Below are positions 1 through 11,500 of a stretch of DNA of 64,000 nt, in pieces. The stretch spans positions 560,934,176-560,998,175 of the forward strand of contig NC_058521.1 in the NCBI RefSeq assembly GCF_904849725.1. Reading direction: 5' to 3'. Below the pieces are notes generated by a model. The model did no database searches and had not been told where the DNA came from. It saw only the letters and a list, made by a program, of their open reading frames with translations. Position 1 is the stretch's first letter; each line of letters begins with the position of its first letter. The position numbers and the translations under genes are program-made. This stretch comes from Hordeum vulgare subsp. vulgare (taxonomy: Eukaryota > Streptophyta > Magnoliopsida > Poales > Poaceae).

Positions 1-760
1 TTTCTGACTTCATTTGGTATTCTTCGTGCATTTACTTTTTTTTTTTTGAGCTAGTTGACCCTGAAATTGAAAAGCACTACAAATGAACTCTGAAAATGTT
101 GAAAGTTGGCATGCCATCATCATTTCACCCACATAGCATGTGTTAAAAAGTTGAGAGGGCTACGACAAAAACTGGATGCACTTCGTGTACAAAATGGACA
201 ATCTCTCTCGAAGTATCAGCGTTTCGAACGAGAACTCATCTCTTACAAAGGGATTTCATTTTTTGAACTTATTTGAACTCCATACTTTTTGTGTGTTTAA
301 AATGCACCATTCAAAGGCACATCACAAAATTTCAACAATTTCTGACTTCATTTGGTATTCTTCGTGCATTTACTTTTTTTTTGAGCTAGTTGACCCTGAA
401 ATTGAAAAGCACTACAAATGAACTCTGAAAATGTTGAAAGTTGGCATGCTATCATCATTTCACCCACATAGCATGTGTTAAAAAGTTGAGAGGGCTACAA
501 CAAAAACTGGATGCACTTCGTGTACAAAACGGACAATCTCTCTCGAAGTATCAGCGTTTCGAACGAGAACTCATCTCTTACAAAGGGATTTCATTTTTTT
601 GAACTTATTTGAACTCCATACTTTTTGTGTGTTCAAAATGCACCATTCAAAAGCACATCACAAAATTTCAACAATTTCTGACTTCATTTGGTATTCTTCG
701 TGCATTTACTTATTTTTTTTTGAGCTAGTTGACCCTGAAATTTTTAAATGACTGTTTTAA
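1..760. repeat. 337-bp tandem array (two full copies and a partial)
   Basis: The phrase TTTCTGACTTCATTTGG starts at 1, 339 and 675, giving a period of 336-338 bp. Each unit holds a core around TTTGTACACGAAGTGCATCC on the complementary strand. Copies are nearly identical here and related, in reverse, to arrays at 25226-26500 and 55735-57735. Short open frames in it (for example 176-421) repeat with the unit and are not genes. Confidence 0.92.
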
Positions 761-1082
761 TCAAAAATAGATCTGTTACAAAAGGGATTTCATTTTTTGA
801 ACTTATTTGAACTGAAGACTTTTTGTATATATATGTGGTCGAAATGCATGATACCATGAAGTTGGAAAGGGCTAAACCATTCAAAAGTAGCAAATGAAGT
901 TAGAAAGGGCTAAACCATTCAAATTTGGAAACTATAATGGTACAAACAGAAACTAGACATATATAAATTGGTCCAAGCATTACATGATACTAGTCCAAAC
1001 AGTACATAATAATAGCTATCATAGATATATATATTCGAGGTGACGCTGTCCATAGTTGATGACTCGAATCAGAATGTCCACC
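761..1082. other. AT-rich spacer between tandem array and exonuclease gene
   Basis: Contains a degenerate piece of the 337-bp unit (about 765-860), a short direct repeat around AGTTGGAAAGGGCTAAACC (860-920), and a roughly 45-bp direct repeat (1035-1080 and 1084-1125) that overlaps the 3' end of the exonuclease coding region. No gene seen. Confidence 0.6.
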
Positions 1083-1631
1083 TTATTCGAGGTGACGCTG
1101 GCCATAGTTGACGACTCGAATCTTGTGGTACAACTCGTATGAAACGTATGCATCTTTTTCTGCATACTCAATGTTGATACGATCAAGTGGGGCCTTCTCC
1201 AAAAGTTTGTGCTGAGACTTTGGGAAATTGGTCTTCATATTACCATATTCCTCGTCGATCAAGGCAAGTGCCATATGAGCCATCGAAGTCCTGACATGTC
1301 GAAGCCTGAATACCGTTTGGAGATCAATGAGGCAACCAGTTGGTATCTCAATACCGAAGCTGTACCTCATCTTCAGCTTGTCGTTCGTTATGTCAACGGT
1401 AGCAAAAGTGATGCCGCTGCGAAGGAAGTTCATGAGTTGTGGACAATGCTTGTCACTACTGCAACAGAAACAAATTAAAATGGAACAAATGTTACATACT
1501 GCTGCAATAAGGAAACATGTTTCACTACAAGTAAAGAGAGAAAATTATCTTTAGGATTTAAATAGAACATATTGCTATCCTATGCAATTTTCATATCCTA
1601 CGAATTGATCAAGAAACCGTAAATTAACTAT

Positions 1632-1706
<75 letters not shown>

Positions 1707-2679
1707 CTCCCACGGTTTTGCAAATATTCAATAAGCTAGACATATTGCATATTGCTATCCAATGGAACCTAGAGAGATCACTATAGCTATCCAATGGAAC
1801 CTAGAGAGATCACTATAGCTATCCAATGGAACCTAGAGAGATCACTAGCTATATGCAATTTTCATGACTATGACATATCATATTGCTATCCAATGGAACC
1901 TAGAGAGATCACTAGCTATATGCAATTTTCATAACCTTGGATCAAAGAACACCGCATAAAGTTGTATCACTGCAACTATGATTTCAATGGAACATATTGA
2001 ACCAATCAGATTTTTCAGGTTGTGGAACACTATTCCAATCAGATTGTGTTCCCTTCAACTAATCAAAATTGTTTCACTACAACTATTTGAAGCGAACCAA
2101 CTATGATTCCAATGAAACATATTAAACACTAGTTGATTCTAATACGATTTTTCAGATTATGGAACACTATTCCAATCAGATTGTGTTCCCTTCAAATAAT
2201 CAAAATTGTTTCACTACAACTATTTGAAGCGAACCAACTATGATTCCAATGGAACATATTAAACACTAGTTGATTCTAATACGATTTTTCAGATTATGGA
2301 ACACTATTCCAATCAGATTATGTTCCCCTTCAACTAATCAAAATTGTTTCACTACAACTATTTGAAGGGAACCAACTATGATTGAAACAAATAAACTTAC
2401 AATGTTATTACCTTGGATCAAAGAAAGCCTCAAAACTTACCTCGCCCATTGGAAGATCAAGACATGGTGTGCGAAACATAGTTGGATGACGGTAACACCG
2501 CGTTGATCGGCCGTGTACTCCAGATCAAGCCCCAAGAACTTCTCATGATCCAGTGCAGCGTCAAGCCATCGTTCCTTCAACTGTCTAAGAAAATGCGGCA
2601 CCTCGCTGCTCTCGTTCGTGTACACGACATCGAGCTTGGTCTTGCCATGTGTGAGCACCTCTCCAAAGCGAGTTGGCAT
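1083..2679 (-). CDS. DEDDy-type 3'-5' exonuclease domain protein (WRN/RNase D-like), two exons
   Basis: Two exons give a 204-residue protein: exon 1 is 2679-2441 and exon 2 is 1458-1083, with an intron at 1459-2440. The donor reads AG|GTAAGT, the acceptor TTGCAG-type, and the phase-2 junction keeps the frame exactly. The start at 2679 is in good plant context (CCACCATGCC) and begins MPTRFGEV. All catalytic signatures of the DEDDy 3'-5' exonuclease family are visible: LDLEYT (Exo I, D-x-E) near residue 50, ITNDKLKM (Exo II) near residue 100, and YAEKDAY (Exo III, Y-x3-D) near residue 185. The family trims 3' ends of DNA or RNA; the substrate here is unknown. There is no helicase or RNA-binding domain, so it is a stand-alone nuclease. 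The reading frame is unbroken although the gene lies inside a CACTA element whose relatives are full of stops. It may be transposon cargo or a captured host gene. Confidence 0.85.
1634..1704. repeat. (AT)n microsatellite in exonuclease intron
   Basis: About 70 bp of nearly pure TA dinucleotide with one interruption, inside the 982-nt intron. Confidence 0.95.
1740..1935. repeat. Short tandem repeat (about 32 bp) in intron
   Basis: The phrase CCAATGGAACCTAGAGAG recurs at about 1759, 1791, 1823 and 1890; the last copy is part of a longer repeat that includes CATATTGCTATCC. Intronic. Confidence 0.85.
1990..2375. repeat. About 132-bp tandem repeat in intron, three copies
   Basis: GGAACACTATTCCAATCAG begins near 2025, 2160 and 2296. 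Each unit includes a short inverted motif (GGAACACTATTCC) and CAAAATTGTTTCACTAC. It fills most of the 5' half of the exonuclease intron. Confidence 0.85.
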
Positions 2680-2804
2680 GGTGGAAGAAGAGAAGGGAAG
2701 AAGAGAGGAGAAGAACAGAGCGAGAGCAAGAGAGGAAGAAGAACAGAGAAAGAAGGGCGACGGGACATAGGCTCTGCTTTGGTTGTGGTTTTGTGAAGCG
2801 GGAT

Positions 2805-3152
2805 GCAAACCGTTTGGGCCTTTAGTCCCGGGTTGAGCCACCAACCGGGACTAAAGAGGGATACCAACGGTTGCCACCACTACGGCAGGCCATGTGTTAG
2901 GCCTTTAGTCCCGGGTTGAGCCACCAACCGGGACTATAGAGGGATACCAACAGTTGCCACCACCACTGCCCACCGCGTAGCCCTTTAGTCCCGATTTGGG
3001 ACACGAACCGGGACTAAAGGCTCCTTACGGGCCGGGACTAAAGCCTCGAGGGAGGCATTGAGAATTGGGGCGACGTGGCCGGGCCTTTAGTCCCGGCCCA
3101 GAGGCAGGCCAGGACTAAAGGGTCCTGGCCAAAGGCCCGTTTTCCACTAGTG
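2805..3152. repeat. CACTA-A subterminal palindromes and terminal inverted repeat
   Basis: Near-perfect palindromes built from CTTTAGTCCCGG...CCGGGACTAAAG occur at about 2819-2857, 2899-2937, 2981-3018, 3026-3042 and 3083-3120. In En/Spm elements such repeats bind the element-encoded regulator and transposase. The terminus itself is 3134-3152. Confidence 0.88.
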
Positions 3153-3292
3153 AGTAGGTACATACGAAAATATGCCTCATATAGTATATGTGAATTTTGG
3201 TGAACAATTTATATTGTGGAACGGATGGAGTATGTACGTTCACATCTACGACATCTTCTATTTGCGGAAAAACTTCTAATATATTCATCAAA
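3153..3292. other. Short flank between CACTA-A and CACTA-B with a truncated Stowaway MITE end
   Basis: The segment around 3208-3235 (TTGTGGAACGGATGGAGTA) is the typical 3' terminus of a Triticeae Stowaway MITE followed by TA; its 5' part is absent and was presumably separated by CACTA-A. The rest is unrecognised. Confidence 0.55.
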
Positions 3293-3935
3293 CACTACAG
3301 GAATCACCTTCTTTGCCGTCTTCCATCACAGACGGCAAAGACAATATCCCGGACGGCAAAGACAATACCACAGACGGTAAAGATTGTCACGGCGGCAAAA
3401 TTTCTGCGTCAACCTACGACGGCATAGGACCTTCTTTGCCGTCTGCCCGCGCAAGGCGGACGGCAAAGCTCTTTGCCGTCAGCTTTCCTCAGGAGCTGTC
3501 GGCAAAGCTAATGAGACGGCAGCCGACACGCGTTGCCTCCGTTAGGGGTTAACGGAGCCTTTGCTGTCTGCCTCCCCGTCCATCTTTGCCGTCTGCCTCC
3601 CCGTCCATCTTTGTCGTCTGCCTTCTCCTCCCCTCCCCTCCCCCTCCATCTTTGCCGTCTGCCGGGTCCTCCCCTCCCCCCACTCTCCACTCTTTGCCGT
3701 CTGCCTCCTCCTCCCCCCCCCTCTGTTCCCTCTTCTTTGCCGTCTGCCCCCTGGAGGCTGACGGCAAAGAGACTATATGGCCAGCTGCTACTGCCCAGGT
3801 TGCACAGCTGGGCGCCACGTGGCACCTTTGCCGTCAGTTAGCTGACGGCAAAGGCCTTTGCCGTCAGTTAGCTGACGGCAAAGGCCTTTGCCGTCAGCTA
3901 GCAGACGGCAAAGAGCCTATATTGTCACATTTTTG
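3293..3935. repeat. CACTA-B left terminus and TTTGCCGTC subterminal repeats
   Basis: More than fifteen TTTGCCGTC or GACGGCAAAG motifs, many as palindromes. At 3823-3912 a 30-bp palindromic unit (TTTGCCGTCAGTTAGCTGAC followed by GGCAAAGGCC) is repeated three times. A CT-rich tract with CCTCCCCGTCCATCTTTG repeated lies at 3569-3655. Confidence 0.93.
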
Positions 3936-4300
3936 TTTATTTTTTCTATTTCACAGCACATATACATATAATTCATAGCACATATATGATAAATAGGTCA
4001 CAACACATATATGATATACATATAAAGCTCATCAATGCCATTTGTTCATCAACGTACATCCCATATATCAAAAGAACCAACACATACAAAGTTTCATCCA
4101 TATATACATACATATAGTTGCACATATATTGTTCATCCATATATACATATACATATAGTTCCACATTGTTCATCAACTCAAATAAAAACGGAAACTAAAG
4201 CACTCCAACGCCAGCTTCCATGCATGTAGTACATCCAATCGGCAAAATGGGAATAAGAAAGTCAGAAGAAGAAGAACAACAACATATATATGACAAATAA
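3936..4300. other. AT-rich spacer in CACTA-B
   Basis: Contains short direct repeats of CATATATACATA-like sequence (3955-4160), such as ATAGTTGCACAT / ATAGTTCCACAT. No gene seen. Confidence 0.6.
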
Positions 4301-5825
4301 GCTAAATTGAAGAAGAAAGAGAAGAAGCAAGAAGAGAACAAGGAGAAGAAAAACAAGAAGGAGGAGGAGGAGGAGGAGGAGGAGGGGAAGGGGAAGGAGA
4401 AGGAGAAGGAGGAGGAGAAGAAGAAAAAAGAAGAGAAGAAGAAGGAGAAGAAGGAGGAGAAGAAGGAGAGAAAAAGAAGGAGAAGAAGGAGGGCTCCTTC
4501 TCCTTCTTCTCCTCCTTCTCCTTCTTCTTCTCTTCTTCTCCTCCTCCTTCTTCTTCTTCTCCTTCTCCTTCTCTTCTTCTTCTCTTCTTATTCTTCTTCT
4601 TCTTCCTTCTCCTTCTTTTTGAGCTAAATGGGCTAATTATGTCATTTTAGAGGAAAACAAGCTAAGTATATAATATTCATGAGCTAACCAAGGTTCTTAT
4701 GCCATTTTGAGCTTATTATGGTATTTTGGAGCTAAATGGGCTAATTATGTCATTGTTGGGTTAACTAAAGCAAGGATAATATGAAAGAGGAGAAGAAAGA
4801 GGAGGAGGAGGAGAAGAAGAAGAAATCAAGAAGAAGGAGGAGGAGGAGGAGGAGAAGGACTAGAAGGTCCTTGGCCTTCTCCTCCTCCTCCTCCTCCTCC
4901 TTCTCCTTCTTCTCCTCTTCTTCTTCTCTTCTTCTTCTTCTATCTTTTCATTTTGCCTATTTCTTCTCCTCTTCTCCTCTTGTTGGAGCTAAATTACCTA
5001 ATTATGTCTTTTTTGAGCTAAATGTTCCAATTATGTCATTTTAGAGGAAAACAAGCTAAGTATATAATATTCATGAGCTAACCAAGGTTCTTGTGCCATT
5101 TTGAGCTTATTATGGTATTTTGGAGCTAAATGGGCTAATTATGTCATTGTTGGGTTAATCAAAGCAAGGATAATATGAAAGAGGAGGAGGAGGAGAAGAA
5201 GAAGAAATCAAGAAGAAGGAGGAGGAGAAGGATAGAAGGTCCTTGGCCTTCTCCTCCTCCTCCTCCTCCTCCTTCTCCTTCTTCTCTTCTTCTTCTTCTT
5301 CTTCTTCTTTCTTTTCATTTTGCCTATTTCTTCTCCTCTTCTCCTCTTGTTGGAGCTAAATTACCTAATTATGTCTTTTTTGAGCTAAATGGGCTAATTA
5401 TCCCATTTTAGAGGAAAACAAGCTAAGTATATAATATTAATGAGCTAACCAAGGTTCTTATGCCATTTTGAGCTTACTATGGTATTTTGGAGCTAAATGG
5501 ACTAATTATGTCATTGTTGGGGAAATTAAAGCAAGGATAATATGAAAGAGGAGAAGAAAGAGGAGGAGGAGGAGAAGAAGAAGAAATCAAGGAGGAGAAG
5601 GAGGAGGAGGAGAAGGACTAGAAGGTCCTTGGCCTTCTCCTCCTTCTCCTCCTCCTCCTCCTCCTCCTTCTCCTTCTTCTCTTCTTCTTCTTCTTCTTCT
5701 TTCTTTTCATTTTTCCTATTTCTTCTCCCCTTGTTGGAGCTAAATTACCTAATTATGTCTTCTTGGAGCTAAATGAGCTAATTATCTCATTTTAGAGGAA
5801 AACAAGCTAAGTTTGGAGGAGAAAC
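4300..5825. repeat. Purine/pyrimidine fold-back tandem repeat, four units
   Basis: Each unit (period 365-395 bp; purine tracts start near 4307, 4781, 5175 and 5542) is a GAA/GAG-rich purine tract switching abruptly to its complementary TTC/CTC tract, so that the unit can fold into a long hairpin; in the last three the centre is near AGAAGGTCCTTGGCC. Units are joined by an AT-rich link containing GAGCTAAATGGGCTAATTATG. A fifth copy lies at 12832-13333. Open frames here are low-complexity and not genes. Confidence 0.92.
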
Positions 5826-6052
5826 TTACCGTAGTGGTCATCAAGGAGGAGAAACACCATGGTTGCTCGCGCCGGCTTTGTTTGGAGACGGTTGCCCTGG
5901 AGAAGGGTCGTGCGATGCCGCTCGGGAGTTATTCTGTAGAAAAGATATTTTGCAATGTCTCAGTTAGCATGATGACACTCAATTATTAGTACTAGTTTAT
6001 AATGAAACTCACCATGCCAATCGAAGAGAAGACGGGCATCGGCGGAGGGACT
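5826..6052. other. Possible 3' end region of the TNPA-like gene
   Basis: On the minus strand the sequence near 6012-6060 ends in a donor-like ATG|GTGAGT, and a further donor- and acceptor-rich stretch runs to 5830, so one or two more small exons may lie here. Their borders could not be fixed. Confidence 0.35.
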
Positions 6053-8391
6053 TTACCGCTGTTCTCGCACAGACCGTGAAGAGTGGGTCATATTAGTTAG
6101 TATTGAAACAGACATTACACACATGATTTGGCTAATATGAAAAAAACATACCACAAAAAGCTCGTACAGGGCCCGTTGACCCGCCTCATTCCGGGCCCTC
6201 TCCTCCTCAAGCAATTGTGTCGTGGTCTGGTCCCTCTCATCAAGAGCAGCCTGAAGAGCAGCCTGGCTTGCCAAGCTCGCTTTCTCAAGAGCAGCCTGGT
6301 TTGCCGCTCTCTCTTTCTGAAGAGCAGCCTGAAAAACCATTCCTCGTTACCATAGTAATGATCTATGGTGACACACATAATGAAATGGATGAAAGTGTTC
6401 TTAGTCCGTACAACTAACCTCGATGGCAAGTTCGACTGGCCGTGGACGAGGCGTTATCTCAGGACATCTGCTCGACTGGCGCGCCTTGATCTCCAGAAGA
6501 GTGAGTGGACAACGTATTATCCCATCTCCAATGGCTATCGAGCCATGGGGCCTCCCGCCACCAGATATCATCACCAGCTCTAGATCCAAAGGTTCCTGGC
6601 TAGGGTTAAAGTCATCCCCTTTCGTAGACTTCCCCGCGTCCCTGTATGCCACGAGCTTCTGGTGGGATGATATGTTGGTGAAGTTACTGGGATCATCCAG
6701 GTCAGACTCAGAGAATGCCTTCGCCTTATTGTACGAGGCAGTATGGGCCATGCCATAAAGGTCGTACAAGTGTGGCATCTCAGTCTTATTGTGATGCGCC
6801 TAAAAGAGAGGAACAAAATATTAGCATCAAGAATGAATTGCATGAATCATGAAGCAAATCACATACCCAGTTTCGTCCAAACTGAAGTAAGTTGGCGCAG
6901 CCTTGATGGTGTGGCACACCAACCATTTGGCTACGTCGATCCTTCGCATTCTCGTGGACGGATCGCTAGCTGCCTGTGCACCACTCATCAACCAACGCCT
7001 CCCAACAATCCATCTTATCCGCACACCATCTCGGGGGCACCTGTAAGTTATTAGAAAGAATTTTCAGCGCTAAGCCTATGAATGAAATCAAGAAAACTAC
7101 GTAGAAGGACTTAAGAATAGGTAATTACCTTCATGTATTGCTCCTTCTTCAGAAACTTTCTGCGGCAATCCTTCTTCTCCTTCTTAATACCATGCGTGGC
7201 GTAGTAATCTCGAATAGCCTGCGGCCGAGCCTCGTGGCGCAAGTTCTGTAATAACCGCCTACACTCGACCTCGAGAACCCTGGCCGCCTCCTCCTCATAT
7301 CCATCCTCACACCTATAGAAGGTCTGCAATCAAACGTGAAAAGACCGATTAGTACAATAATTAGGTATATTGTTAATTTTAGATTCTGTAAAAGGATAAT
7401 TTACCCAAAAGCTCTTGATCACCATCTCGGCCCTCGTGTGGCACAAGACACCATCTATAATCTCCTCCGGCGGGGCCTGTGCAGCCTGGTAGTGCTCCCA
7501 GGTAAATCCTAGTGCAGGAACCTGACCCTCACCAGGCAACGTGACAAACCCCGGGAAATTTGTCCGGCAAAGCACACCAAGGACGGAGTTTGGCCCGCGG
7601 ACTCCAAGAGGGTGTACCCATCCCCTGCAGTATGATAAGGTCAGCGCATTAGATATTTGAACAAACTTGAAGGCAAAAGCTAAAAAAAGGGTAAATGTAC
7701 TTACCTATCTCCTTCAGGTTTAATCACCGGCCTCTGCTCGCGGGTAGCCGGGGCGACCGGGAGACGTGTACTACCAAGCTTGTACACAGTGGCCCCGTCC
7801 ACCTGCACATCGCCCTCACTATCCGTAAGCTCATCCCCGCCATCCCCGCCCCCTGAGCCACCCGGACCCTCGGTCCAATCCGGCAACTCGGTACGATCCG
7901 GCCAAGGCTCCCATCCGAGCCTCTCCACGTCGGGTGAAGCCTCCGGAACCGTAGTCTCCTCCGGCTGCTCCTGGGCCGAATGCACCTCGACCCGAGGCTG
8001 CTCCTGGACCGGAGTCTCATGGGACGAATGCCCGTGAACACCAGGCTCCTGGACCGGAGTCCCCGTAGCGTCCTCCGCAAACGGGTCGACCATACTAGTC
8101 CTATGCTCGGGTGAATGAGCTGGTGGTGGTGGCGAGGACGGCTCAACAGTCCTCCTGGATCTTCCGCGGCCACCACCTCTCCCTGTACCCTTCCCCTTCC
8201 TCCCTACCCGACCAACACCTCTCCCAGTGGGCAATGCCGCCGACAAAGAAGAACCCCCGGCTGGTGTCGAAAGACTGTTTACCAAGGCTCTACGGAGAGA
8301 TAGGGGTGGAAGGGAAGTACCACCCCTCGTGCGGGGCGCGTGGGAAGAACCCGTCGAGCGCTCTGGACCCGCGCCCACCATCTTTCAACAC
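6053..8391 (-). pseudogene. Transposase_24 / TNPA-like protein gene of CACTA-B, one internal stop
   Basis: Six exons join in frame with GT-AG introns: 8391-7705, 7624-7405, 7323-7129, 7045-6867, 6799-6419 and about 6331-6150; a terminal exon is uncertain. The N-terminus is basic and proline-rich, then acidic. The middle (exons 2-4) matches the plant Ptta/En/Spm family (Transposase_24), with 'EMVIKSFW', 'CRRLLQNLRHEARPQAIRDY' and a W-rich 'WEALVDEWCTGS'. The last exon is an Ala/Gln/Glu coiled coil. In En/Spm this type of protein binds subterminal repeats and supports transposition. Exon 4 contains TAG at 6966-6968, immediately after WCTGS, while the frame continues convincingly beyond (RSVHENAKDRRSQMVGV). 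The first exon may be preceded by an intron shared with the TNP2 gene (8392-8514), so the ATG at 8381 need not be the only start. Confidence 0.75.
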
Positions 8392-8514
8392 CTGCCATGA
8401 TAAAGATTAAAAGAAATTAGTACAACATAAAAAAACTGAATGACTGACATGAATAATAATATGTACATGAATAATAAAGATTAAAATATATATAATTTAA
8501 GTTGTGAATCTTAC
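8392..8514 (-). other. Probable intron linking TNP2 and TNPA-like coding regions
   Basis: On the minus strand the TNP2 stop codon (8520-8518) is followed after three bases by GTAAGA. A 123-nt AT-rich stretch then ends in TACTAAT, a pyrimidine-rich run and CAG just before the TNPA-like frame. This is a textbook plant intron and suggests one pre-mRNA for both proteins. Confidence 0.6.
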
Positions 8515-8517
8515 AAA

Positions 8518-11500
8518 CTAATAATCATCATCAATAAATGCATCATCATCATCACTATCATGCATGTCTTCATGAATGACGTGCTCATCGGGTTCAACGG
8601 CGTGAAGTTGTGAAAGGCCTTCCTTTAATCGTTGAAGCATTGACAGGTCATCGGCATCAGTAACCTCTACGAGTTCCAGGTCTTCTGGTTCCGGCTCAGG
8701 GATGGAGTCGGATTCATTGTCGCTGTCTACTTCCATGTTCTTGGATGAAGCACGGCGGTTCTTGAAACGTTTCTTGGAAAGACGTGCTTCTTGGAAGAAT
8801 TCTCCATCATATGTGTCTGGGTTAATGTGAGGTTCATAATCCTGTTCATTTGGGAGAGGTGGTCTGACATGTGGCGGCACTTCATAAACAACATACCAAC
8901 CTTCCATATTCTTATCCGTTTGGCATGCCCACGGTAGATAGAAAACTTGGGTCGCCTGTTGAGCCGTAATATAGACATCGGGAACATCTAAATGGGTGTT
9001 TGGATTGATTTCGACTAGTCCTATATGTTCATGAGTCCTTCTAGTCTTTTTCGGCTAGAACCAATAACATTTGAAGACTATGACGTTCGGTGGGTTTTCA
9101 CCATAGAATTGAAGTTGATAAATTGCTTCAACTCTTCCATAATACTCGATAACACCTTCGCCAATAGCAGAGACACCACAATTTGTAGATTTCCGGTCGG
9201 GCATAGATAGCTCTTTGCCAAAGGTATGAAAGAGATACCCATTGATGTTGTATTTCTCAAATGAACGGACCTTATAGTCAAAACCATTAGCGACTTGTCT
9301 CAATTCGGCGTCCATAGACTCTGAATTAGCCTACAAGTTTAATACGAAACGGTTGTTGCATTAGCCGCAAGTTAGACCAAGAATGAAATGGTCCATTATT
9401 GATAATTACCGTTTGGTTGAACCAAGAGATGAAACCGGGATAGCCGCCTCCTGTCTTTGACAGAAGCTCATACTCTTCGACGGAATCATTTTCGATCACC
9501 GCTCCATCCGAGAATTTGACGACGTAACGGCTGTTTGAAATATCCGGGAATAAGAGGAGTTCAAATGAATTAGAAGTTACGGGAAAATGTGCCGAGAACT
9601 CACTCGATGTACGGCCGCACTTCTGTTAGGTTGTTGAAGATATACAACGAAATGTTCCACCGTTCTTCGATATCCAACGTTATTGGTTTCGAAGCACCGG
9701 CTGGTGCGAGCTTCCCTTTGAATAGGCTGAGGTTGGACCCACCTTTTTTAGGGTCTCCATCATTGTGCCGAGGCTTCAGATTATGCAAATGATGATTTTT
9801 GGCTTCGTAGTGTGCTGTCACAAAGTTTGCCACCTCCTCAGTAATGAATGCCTCAGCCATCGATGCTTCAATTCTACGCTTATTTTTACATTTAGCTCGA
9901 AGGGTCTTCTGCATCCTCTCAGTTGCATAGCACCAACGATCTTGCACGGGCCCACCCAATCTTGCCTCGGTCGGTAGATGTAAAATCAAATGCTGCATTG
10001 GATTAAAGAAGCCTGGTGGAAAGATCTTCTCTAACTTGCACAACAACTCTGGTGCAAACTCCTCCCTGTCTTCTACCACGCCAAGCGACAATTCGTTCGC
10101 ACAAAGAACAGGGAAGAAATAGCTCAGCTCCGCCACTACTAGCCATTCATCCTCAGGAATAAAGCCACGTAACATCACCGACATTACCCGCTCTAGCCAT
10201 ATGTGCCAATCATGACTCTTGAGACCAAAGATTTTTAATTTTTCAAGACTCGCTCCCCTCTTTAGATTCGCTGCATACCCATCGGGGAACATCAAGTGCA
10301 TTTTGACCCACAAGATAATTTCCCTCATAGCTGGCCTTCCAAGATTGAACCAGGCCTTTGGCTTCGACCACTTCTGCTTTCCTTTGCCTTCTCGCATGTT
10401 TTGTAACGGTCTATGACATAGTGTCTCTTGATCGACTCTAGCCTTAATATTATCCTTTGTCTTCCCATCTATGTCGAACAATGTACCAAAAATAGCCTCT
10501 CCGATATTCTTTTCAGTGTGCATCATGTCGATATTGTGTGGAAGAAGGAGGTCTTTGAAGTAAGGCAGATCCCAGAAGCATGGCTTGTGAGTCCAGGCAT
10601 GTTTTGAATTATACCCCTTGAAATACCCTGGACGCTCTGGATCAGGCTCGAGGGCGTTTAACTGATCCAGGATCTGTTGGCCTGAGAACGCAGGTGGTGC
10701 CAAGTTTTTGACAACTTTACCTTTGGTAAAGTTCTTCTTGTCTTTTCTGAACTGATGGTCAGGATCCAGGAACTGTCTATGCAAGTCAAAGCAAGAATAC
10801 TTCCGACCCTCCTGCAACCAATGAAACTGAAGAGCTGCCTTGCATTGGGGGCATGGGAACCTTCCATGCACACACCATCCAGAGAATAGCGGATAGGCTG
10901 ACAAGTCATGCATAGAGTACATGTACCACACATGCATTTTGAAGTTTTCTTTTCTAGCGGCATCGTATGTCTTGACCCCATTTCTCCAAGCTTCTTCCAA
11001 TTCATCCTTAAGCGGTTGCAGGTACACATTCATATTCTTCCCCGAATAATTGGGCCCTGGAATTATCAACGTCAGAAATATGTTCTTTCTTTGCATAATC
11101 TGCCCGGGGGGGAGATTGAGTGGAATGACAAATACAGGCCAACAACTGTATTGGGTTGCCGTCATGCCGAAGGGATTAAAACCATCTGTGGCGGCGCAGA
11201 CTCGAGGATTCCTTGGATCTGCCGCTTTATCCTGATGCAATCCATCGAAATGTTTCCACGCTTCCCCATCCGATGTGTGTACCATCATCTTATTCCCATC
11301 CACATCTAGTTCGGTTCTCTTGCCCAATTTGTCCCATGTCATCTGTCTGGCTGTCTCTTCGACCATGAAAAGACGTTGAAGTCTTGGTACGATTGGCATA
11401 TACCGAAGAACTCTAACTGCGATTTTGGTCTGCCTCTTCTCACCCATACCGTTGTCTACCACAAGATACCTGCAAGACTCGCAATTGGGACAATAGTCCA

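Larger units (their letters stand above)
1..3152 (-). mobile_element. CACTA-A: right-hand part of a CACTA (En/Spm) element, left end outside window
   Basis: The right terminus ends ...TTTTCCACTAGTG at 3152; read on the minus strand it begins CACTAGTGGAAAACGGGCC, a CACTA terminal inverted repeat. Inside it lie four to five palindromes of the TTTAGTCCCGG / CCGGGACTAAAG type (2805-3130), then an exonuclease gene on the minus strand, then a 337-bp tandem array continuing off the left edge. The 3-bp target duplication cannot be tested because the other terminus is missing; the bases just outside are AGT. No transposase is visible in this part. The same array, in the same relative orientation, occurs in CACTA-C and CACTA-D, so A belongs to that group. 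Confidence 0.85.

Noticed and set aside
4307..5772. Lys/Glu-rich and Ser/Leu-rich frames
   Set aside because: Microsatellite translation (GAA/GAG and TTC/CTC), repeated in every unit.
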